Below are positions 59,377 to 63,462 of a DNA stretch of 63,462 bases, in pieces. The notes under the pieces were generated by a model. That model was given only the letters and a program-made list of their open reading frames with translations, searched no databases and was not told where the DNA came from. The translations under genes were made by a program, and so were the position numbers. The stretch comes from Epilithonimonas hispanica (GTDB lineage Bacteria; Bacteroidota; Bacteroidia; Flavobacteriales; Weeksellaceae), in the NCBI RefSeq assembly GCF_003385395.1, contig NZ_QNUG01000020.1, forward strand, positions 1 through 63,462, in the 5' to 3' direction. How positions within the stretch are numbered: the first letter of the stretch is position 1; each line of letters opens with the position of its first letter.

Positions 59377-60306
59377 ATGTATCAGGATTTAGATGATATT
59401 ATTTTCGAAGACAAACACAAAGCTTACGGTGCCTATGAGCACAGAAAGCATTATGATTTTACATTAACCAAGGCTTTGGTTATAGGAATTTTCATTTTTT
59501 CCATTTTATTCTGTCTTCCAGCTACTTTTATTAAATCAAAAAAAATAACGGCTGTTAATAGCGAAAATATCATTCCTGTTGAACTGACAGAAATGCGCAT
59601 CAACTATGGTGACAATAGAAACGGAAAAGGTTTGGAAGAACCCAAGGAAGAAGAAGGAAGTCCAGCACCAATAGTTGAGAAAAAGGAAGAAAAAGAAATC
59701 GTAACCGAAGTTGCAAAAGTCTCCAAAGAAAAGTCAGAAAAAGACATTCCGGAAAATGTAGTTCCCACTCCTACCAGAACAAAAAATCCGCCCGTTGCAA
59801 GCAAAAAATCGAATGAGAAAACAAACTCTCCGGCTGTTGCAAATTCCACAAAAAACACAAATGGGAAAAGCAATGCAAAAGGTGATATCAAAAAAGAAAA
59901 TGCAACCGGAGACGGAAAAGGAAACGCAGCAATTGGAAATCTACTGAAAGGAAGAGGAACAAAACCCGGCTCACAAGGAAACGGAACAGGACCTGGAAAT
60001 TACGGAGATCCACTTGGCGGAGATGGCGATGGAACAAGTCTTATTGGTGTTGATAGAAAATTAATTGGGTTCATCCCTGGAACGATGGGAAGAGGTGGAG
60101 CACAACCAAACCACGATTGCCAAGCCAGCGGAAGCATCACCATTTCTTACACCGTTGATAAATCTGGAAAAGTAACTTCTGCAAGGAGATTAAGTGGCGT
60201 TTCTGACCCTTGTGTATCAAGCACAGCAATCAATTGGGTGAAGCAATATGTGAAAGCAGAAGCATCCAGCACTGCATCCAAAGGAACTTATAAAATTGTT
60301 TTTTAG
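59377..60306 (+). CDS. TonB-like energy transducer with Cys-pair C-terminal domain (copy A)
   Basis: A 309-residue protein. The N-terminus LDDIIFEDKHKAYGAYEHRK is the Bacteroidota TonB cytoplasmic box; one membrane helix follows (about 32-50, ALVIGIFIFSILFCLP). A Lys/Glu/Pro-rich and then Gly/Asn-rich spacer (about 75-225) would span the periplasm. The last about 85 residues form a TonB-like domain with FIPGTMGRGG, HDCQASGSI, TVDKSGKVTSA, SDPC and NWVKQYVKA. The same domain with both cysteines recurs in the third gene of the set. It should pass proton-motive force from ExbB to outer-membrane receptors; the receptor is unknown. Confidence 0.85.
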   Translation: MYQDLDDIIFEDKHKAYGAYEHRKHYDFTLTKALVIGIFIFSILFCLPATFIKSKKITAVNSENIIPVELTEMRINYGDNRNGKGLEEPKEEEGSPAPIVEKKEEKEIVTEVAKVSKEKSEKDIPENVVPTPTRTKNPPVASKKSNEKTNSPAVANSTKNTNGKSNAKGDIKKENATGDGKGNAAIGNLLKGRGTKPGSQGNGTGPGNYGDPLGGDGDGTSLIGVDRKLIGFIPGTMGRGGAQPNHDCQASGSITISYTVDKSGKVTSARRLSGVSDPCVSSTAINWVKQYVKAEASSTASKGTYKIVF

Positions 60307-60375
60307 CATTCCTATTAATAATCATATTTCGTAAAGTTTTCTTTAATCCACTTCGATTAATTCTCTGGTAATTCA

Positions 60376-60383
60376 TAAATTTG
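60376..60383 (+). promoter_or_regulatory. Putative -7 box (TAAATTTG) of the exbB-like gene
   Basis: Exact TAnnTTTG match, 25 bases upstream of the ATG. Confidence 0.45.
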
Positions 60384-60408
60384 AAACTGTAACAAACAAT
60401 TATAAACT

Positions 60409-61053
60409 ATGGCAAAACAATCGTCAATATCAATTTGGGAATTTCTTTTTGGAGGAGGTCTGCTAAGTGTTTCCCTTATCATTATCCTCATATTTTTAGG
60501 AATTGCAGCCCTAGTTTTTTTTGGACAGAAATTATATGCGCTTAATAGAGAAAATCAGGTTGACCCTTATTTATTAAAAAACGTGAATGACCTTCTGAAC
60601 GACGGAAGAATCCAATCTGCCGTTGATTTTTGCAGAAGAGATAATTCTCCAGAATCCAGAAGTGTTGAAAAAGGACTTAACAGATTAGGTCGCCCGATAA
60701 GCGAAATTGCCAACGCAATGGAAACTCAAGCTCAGATAGAACTTAACAAAGCAGAAAAAAACATCAATTTTCTAGCAACACTTTCTGGTGCTGCGCCGAT
60801 GTTAGGACTTCTTGGCGGTATTCTTATTCTAGCATCCACATTCGGAACAATATCTAAATCCGAAACTGTAGTTGCTCAAAATCTTTTAGCTGTTGATTTT
60901 TACAAAGCGCTTGCTCCTTCTGCAATTGGGCTTTTGGTAGGATTTCTATCATATGTTTTTCATAATATCTTGGTTTCAAAGGTTGATTATCTCTTGATGA
61001 AAATCCAGTATCATACGAACGAATTTTTGGATATCATCAACAAACCTGCATAA
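60409..61053 (+). CDS. MotA/TolQ/ExbB-type proton channel protein
   Basis: A 214-residue protein with three membrane helices: about 16-42 (LLSVSLIIILIFLGIAAL), 122-145 (ATLSGAAPMLGLLGGILILA) and 170-192 (ALAPSAIGLLVGFLSYVF). The conserved ExbB patterns PMLGLLGG and FYKALAPSAIGLLVG are present. It would use proton flow to drive the neighbouring TonB-like proteins. The expected ExbD partner gene is absent; the next gene, 3 bases away, encodes another TonB-like protein. Confidence 0.9.
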   Translation: MAKQSSISIWEFLFGGGLLSVSLIIILIFLGIAALVFFGQKLYALNRENQVDPYLLKNVNDLLNDGRIQSAVDFCRRDNSPESRSVEKGLNRLGRPISEIANAMETQAQIELNKAEKNINFLATLSGAAPMLGLLGGILILASTFGTISKSETVVAQNLLAVDFYKALAPSAIGLLVGFLSYVFHNILVSKVDYLLMKIQYHTNEFLDIINKPA

Positions 61054-61056
61054 GGA

Positions 61057-61719
61057 ATGGAATTCAGTAGAAAAACAAAAAAATTATCCGGACTTCCGAT
61101 TGCATTTTATGTGGTTGCGTTGTTATTTTTTGTGCTTTTATTTTCCTTTAATTCTCTTTACTACAAAGCTTCTGAACAACCAAAATCAGTCAAAACTGAA
61201 GTTGAAAAACCCATTATTGAAGAACAAAAACAAGATTCTGTTGTAAAACCGGAAATCTATGTCCCGGATGTTGAAGTTCTGCCTCCTGACACTGTTTCTA
61301 TTGCTAAAGCCCCTCCAAAAGAGGAAAAGAAAGAACCTATTAAAGAAGACAAAAAAGCAACAGAAAAATCGGTGAAAGACGATAAAAAACTTGCTAAAAA
61401 AGAAGAAACGAAGGATTCAAAAACAACGGATTCCAAAGAAGACAAAATCACCAAAATAGGGAAAGATAGAATTCTTACCGCTTTCATTCCCGGAACGATG
61501 GGAAAAGCAGGAAAATTACCTTCTCACAATTGCAAAACCAAAGGTCAGCTTGTGATGTTCATTACAGTCGACAAAGCTGGAAATGTAACCAATGCCGGAC
61601 GAAGCAGCGGAATAAAAGACGCTTGTAATATTACCGCAGCGGTGATTTGGACAAAGCAATATGTGAAAGCTAAAAAGTCTCAGAATATTTCGCAGGGAAC
61701 TTATACTATTAATTTCTAA
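61057..61719 (+). CDS. TonB-like protein with Cys-pair C-terminal domain (copy B)
   Basis: A 220-residue protein: short basic N-terminus (MEFSRKTKKLSGLP), one membrane helix (about 16-33, FYVVALLFFVLLFSF), a Lys/Glu/Pro-rich spacer (about 40-135) and a C-terminal domain matching copy A: FIPGTMGKAG, HNCKTKGQL, TVDKAGNVTNAG, KDAC, WTKQYVKAK, GTYTINF. It sits where exbD is expected, and its N-terminal helix lacks the membrane aspartate of ExbD. It may be a second TonB or a hybrid partner of ExbB. Only 3 bases separate it from exbB. Confidence 0.8.
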   Translation: MEFSRKTKKLSGLPIAFYVVALLFFVLLFSFNSLYYKASEQPKSVKTEVEKPIIEEQKQDSVVKPEIYVPDVEVLPPDTVSIAKAPPKEEKKEPIKEDKKATEKSVKDDKKLAKKEETKDSKTTDSKEDKITKIGKDRILTAFIPGTMGKAGKLPSHNCKTKGQLVMFITVDKAGNVTNAGRSSGIKDACNITAAVIWTKQYVKAKKSQNISQGTYTINF

Positions 61720-61792
61720 TTTTTAGAATTTCCATTTCAATTAATTGATTTTAAATTTTCTTCATTTATACATTTTGGATTCATCTTATTTT

Positions 61793-61800
61793 TAAATTTG
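61793..61800 (+). promoter_or_regulatory. Putative -7 box (TAAATTTG) of folC
   Basis: Exact TAnnTTTG match, 16 bases upstream of the ATG. Confidence 0.55.
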
Positions 61801-61816
61801 TATTTCATTTTGAAAT

Positions 61817-63061
61817 ATGACTTCACAAGAATATCAGGAAGCCGTTGACTGGCTTTTTGTTCAAGCTCCAAATTACCAAATCGACGGACAAAAGGCTTAC
61901 AAACCCGGACTCGATAATATTAGAAAACTTTGTGATTTTTTCGGAAATCCACAAGATAAAATCAAAACAATTCATATCGGAGGGACTAATGGAAAAGGTT
62001 CTACAAGTAATATGCTGGCTTCGGTTCTTCAGGAATCCGGGTTTAAAATCGGACTTTATAATTCTCCGCATTTGATTGATTTTACTGAAAGAATCAAAGT
62101 CAATGGAAAAAATTGTGATAAGGAATTTGTTTACAATTTCATTCAAAAACTGAAGCAATTACCGGAAGATATTCGACCTTCTTTCTTCGAATTCACAACG
62201 ATAATGGCTTTCGAATATTTTCATCAGCAACAAGTTGATTTTGCCATTATCGAAGTTGGTTTAGGCGGAAGATTGGATTCAACTAATATCATCAAACCTT
62301 TGGTTTCTGCGATTACAAACGTTCAGCTTGACCATCAAAACATTCTAGGTGATACAATCGAAGAAATTGCCTTTGAAAAGGCTGGAATCATTAAGAAAAA
62401 CACCACAATCATTTCTGGCGATGAGAATTCTTTAGTAAAGAAAATCATCATTAATAAAGCTAAAGAAAACGATTCTCATTTTGTAGATGCAACAAAAATC
62501 GAAGCAGCTTTAGAATCAGATTTAAAAGGTAATTATCAGAAAAAGAATATCAGAGTTGTTTTAGCTTTAATTGAAGAATTAAGAAAGCAAGGAATTAATA
62601 TTAATGATGAAAATCTAAAATCCGGACTTCTGAATGTTCATCAGAATACCAACTTCATCGGTCGTTGGTTTGAATTTTCAAAAGAACCTTTGACGATTTG
62701 TGATACAGGTCATAATCAAGCTGGTTTGGCAGAAGTTTTCAATCAATTGAAAGGTTTTTCTGAACATAAACATATTGTTTTAGGCTTTGTTAATGATAAA
62801 AAAATCGATGATGTGATTTCAATGTTGTCTTCGGAAGCCGAGTTTTATTTTGTAAAACCAAGCGTTTCCAGAGGAAGACATCCCGAAGATTATGAATATT
62901 TGCTAAAAAAGTCAGAATTAAATTATAAAATTTTCGACACCGTCCAAGATGGCTATCTATCTGCAAGACAGAACTGTAAAAAACAAGAAATGATTTTTAT
63001 AGGCGGAAGTAACTTTGTAGTTGGAGATTTTTTAGAAAAAAATTTGCAAACAAAGGAATAA
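61817..63061 (+). CDS. folC: Folylpolyglutamate synthase / dihydrofolate synthase
   Basis: A 414-residue Mur-ligase family enzyme adding glutamate to dihydropteroate or folates. P-loop HIGGTNGKGSTSNML (about residues 51-65), YNSPHLIDFTERIKVNG, EVGLGGRLDSTNI and NVQLDHQNILGDTIEEIAFE with EKAGIIK are all present; the C-terminal domain starts near residue 290 (ICDTGHNQAGL). Length normal. Transcribed ahead of the tRNA-Val pair, which has its own promoter. Confidence 0.97.
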   Translation: MTSQEYQEAVDWLFVQAPNYQIDGQKAYKPGLDNIRKLCDFFGNPQDKIKTIHIGGTNGKGSTSNMLASVLQESGFKIGLYNSPHLIDFTERIKVNGKNCDKEFVYNFIQKLKQLPEDIRPSFFEFTTIMAFEYFHQQQVDFAIIEVGLGGRLDSTNIIKPLVSAITNVQLDHQNILGDTIEEIAFEKAGIIKKNTTIISGDENSLVKKIIINKAKENDSHFVDATKIEAALESDLKGNYQKKNIRVVLALIEELRKQGININDENLKSGLLNVHQNTNFIGRWFEFSKEPLTICDTGHNQAGLAEVFNQLKGFSEHKHIVLGFVNDKKIDDVISMLSSEAEFYFVKPSVSRGRHPEDYEYLLKKSELNYKIFDTVQDGYLSARQNCKKQEMIFIGGSNFVVGDFLEKNLQTKE

Positions 63062-63073
63062 GTTGTATATTTG
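63043..63073 (+). promoter_or_regulatory. Promoter of the tRNA-Val pair (TTTG, 19 bases, TATATTTG)
   Basis: A complete Bacteroidota-type promoter: TTTG at 63043-63046 (inside the 3' end of folC), 19-base spacer and TATATTTG at 63066-63073. The first tRNA starts 26 bases later. The best-formed promoter in the window. Confidence 0.75.
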
Positions 63074-63099
63074 CACCACTCAAAACGGTAACACGTTAA

Positions 63100-63174
63100 G
63101 GGCTCTTAGCTCAGTTGGTTCAGAGCATCTGGTTTACACCCAGAGGGTCGGGGGTTCGAATCCCTCAGGGCCCA
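63100..63174 (+). tRNA. tRNA-Val (anticodon TAC), copy 1
   Basis: 75-nt cloverleaf: acceptor GGGCTCT / AGGGCCC (one G-U), D stem GCTC / GAGC, anticodon stem TCTGG / CCAGA around loop TTTACAC (anticodon TAC), T loop TTCGAAT. Discriminator A; CCA is not encoded. Confidence 0.96.
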
Positions 63175-63208
63175 CAAAAAGGATACTGAAGCCTTTATAA
63201 AAATTTCA

Positions 63209-63283
63209 GGGCTCTTAGCTCAGTTGGTTCAGAGCATCTGGTTTACACCCAGAGGGTCGGGGGTTCGAATCCCTCAGGGCCCA
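63209..63283 (+). tRNA. tRNA-Val (anticodon TAC), copy 2
   Basis: Identical in sequence to copy 1, 34 bases downstream, in the same orientation and before a shared terminator, so both are processed from one transcript. CCA is not encoded. Confidence 0.96.
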
Positions 63284-63286
63284 CAA

Positions 63287-63316
63287 AATCTCTCAGTTTT
63301 CTGAGAGATTTTTTTT
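63287..63316 (+). terminator. Terminator of the tRNA-Val operon
   Basis: Perfect stem AATCTCTCAG / CTGAGAGATT with a 4-base loop and eight T. Confidence 0.9.
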
Positions 63317-63344
63317 GTTTCCATAGTGTATAACTACATCTCCC

Positions 63345-63382
63345 GGATCAGTACCAAAACTTGGGATCAGTACCAAAACTTG
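63345..63382. repeat. Perfect 19-bp tandem duplication
   Basis: GGATCAGTACCAAAACTTG occurs twice head to tail. On the minus strand it covers the last codons and stop of a partial gene entering from the right edge. Confidence 0.8.
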
Positions 63383-63462
63383 TGTTTAAGCAAAAATGTT
63401 TTGTAGTCTGAATAGAAAAAACGCCCGATCCCTAACTCCTCTGAAGTTGCTTCTAAATTTTT
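63367..63462 (-). CDS. 3' end of a gene running off the right edge, function unknown
   Basis: The minus strand from the window edge is open for 31 codons (EATSEELGIGRFFYSDY, then KTFLLKHKFWY) and stops at 63367-63369, inside the second copy of the 19-bp duplication. The residue mix looks protein-like, but too little is present to name a family. It could also be a truncated gene. Confidence 0.4.
   Translation of the reverse strand, partial: KNLEATSEELGIGRFFYSDYKTFLLKHKFWY

Noticed and set aside
63100-63283. tRNA pair as an integration (att) site with an element on the right
   Set aside because: The repeat is two complete functional tRNAs, not a gene and a fragment, and no integrase is visible before the edge.

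Overview
This AT-rich, 63.5 kb window is chromosomal DNA from a flavobacterium (Bacteroidota), most likely Chryseobacterium or a close relative. The evidence is family content (GLPGLI protein, S46 dipeptidyl-peptidase, Bacteroidota-type TonB with a YGAYE box, GH3-like enzyme, OmpA with thrombospondin type-3 repeats) and the repeated occurrence of the Bacteroidota -7 promoter box TAnnTTTG just upstream of genes, with few Shine-Dalgarno sequences. No rRNA, CRISPR array, prophage or intact insertion sequence was seen. Species assignment is inference from remembered family distribution, not from a database search.

Layout. 1-8.3 kb (minus): serS, a lipoprotein, a polysaccharide flippase and GT4 glycosyltransferase, a small unknown protein, then an operon of an MCE/MlaD protein and two iron-sulfur proteins that together look like a split ETF:menaquinone-oxidoreductase-type enzyme. 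8.3-12.5 kb (minus): a PpiD/SurA-like foldase and an ECF sigma / membrane protein / Spy-like periplasmic protein cassette. 12.6-18.4 kb (plus): DUF2520 protein, GLPGLI protein, feoA-feoB with a tiny Cys-rich Feo protein, and a glmM-type phosphomutase. 18.4-22.4 kb: a 42-bp tandem repeat array, MFS transporter, lipoprotein, GH3-like protein and several intergenic repeat elements. 22.4-28.7 kb: rplU-rpmA, yebC, OmpA, smpB, a YbiT-like ABC-F protein and a broken M48 peptidase gene. 28.8-34.6 kb (minus): the complete elongasome operon mreB-mreC-mreD-mrdA(PBP2)-rodA. 34.9-39.9 kb (plus): heme genes hemA-hemC-hemD-hemE, interrupted by a RhuM-Doc fusion gene with operator-like inverted repeats. 40-50.6 kb: mostly minus-strand small operons (an unknown four-gene set; nhaP-cat-alkD; hflX; osmC; META lipoprotein) and a truncated hemoglobin. 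50.7-58.6 kb: S46 peptidase, Ca2+/H+ antiporter, GNAT, bcp and nth divergently arranged, a broken DinB gene, an HPP protein and a DUF885 lipoprotein. 58.8-63.3 kb (plus): an acidic orphan, TonB-like / ExbB / TonB-like genes without exbD, folC and two identical tRNA-Val genes.

Most of the window is housekeeping. The points most worth a second look are: an ABC-F protein whose second composite ATP site is degenerate on both faces; the RhuM-Doc gene inside the heme cluster, with one inverted repeat upstream and a longer copy within its own coding sequence; an ExbB flanked by two TonB-like proteins that share a Cys-pair domain, with no ExbD; the MCE plus split Fe-S operon; face-to-face -7 boxes between two divergent gene pairs; several starts positioned for leaderless mRNAs; and an intergenic 42-bp tandem repeat array.
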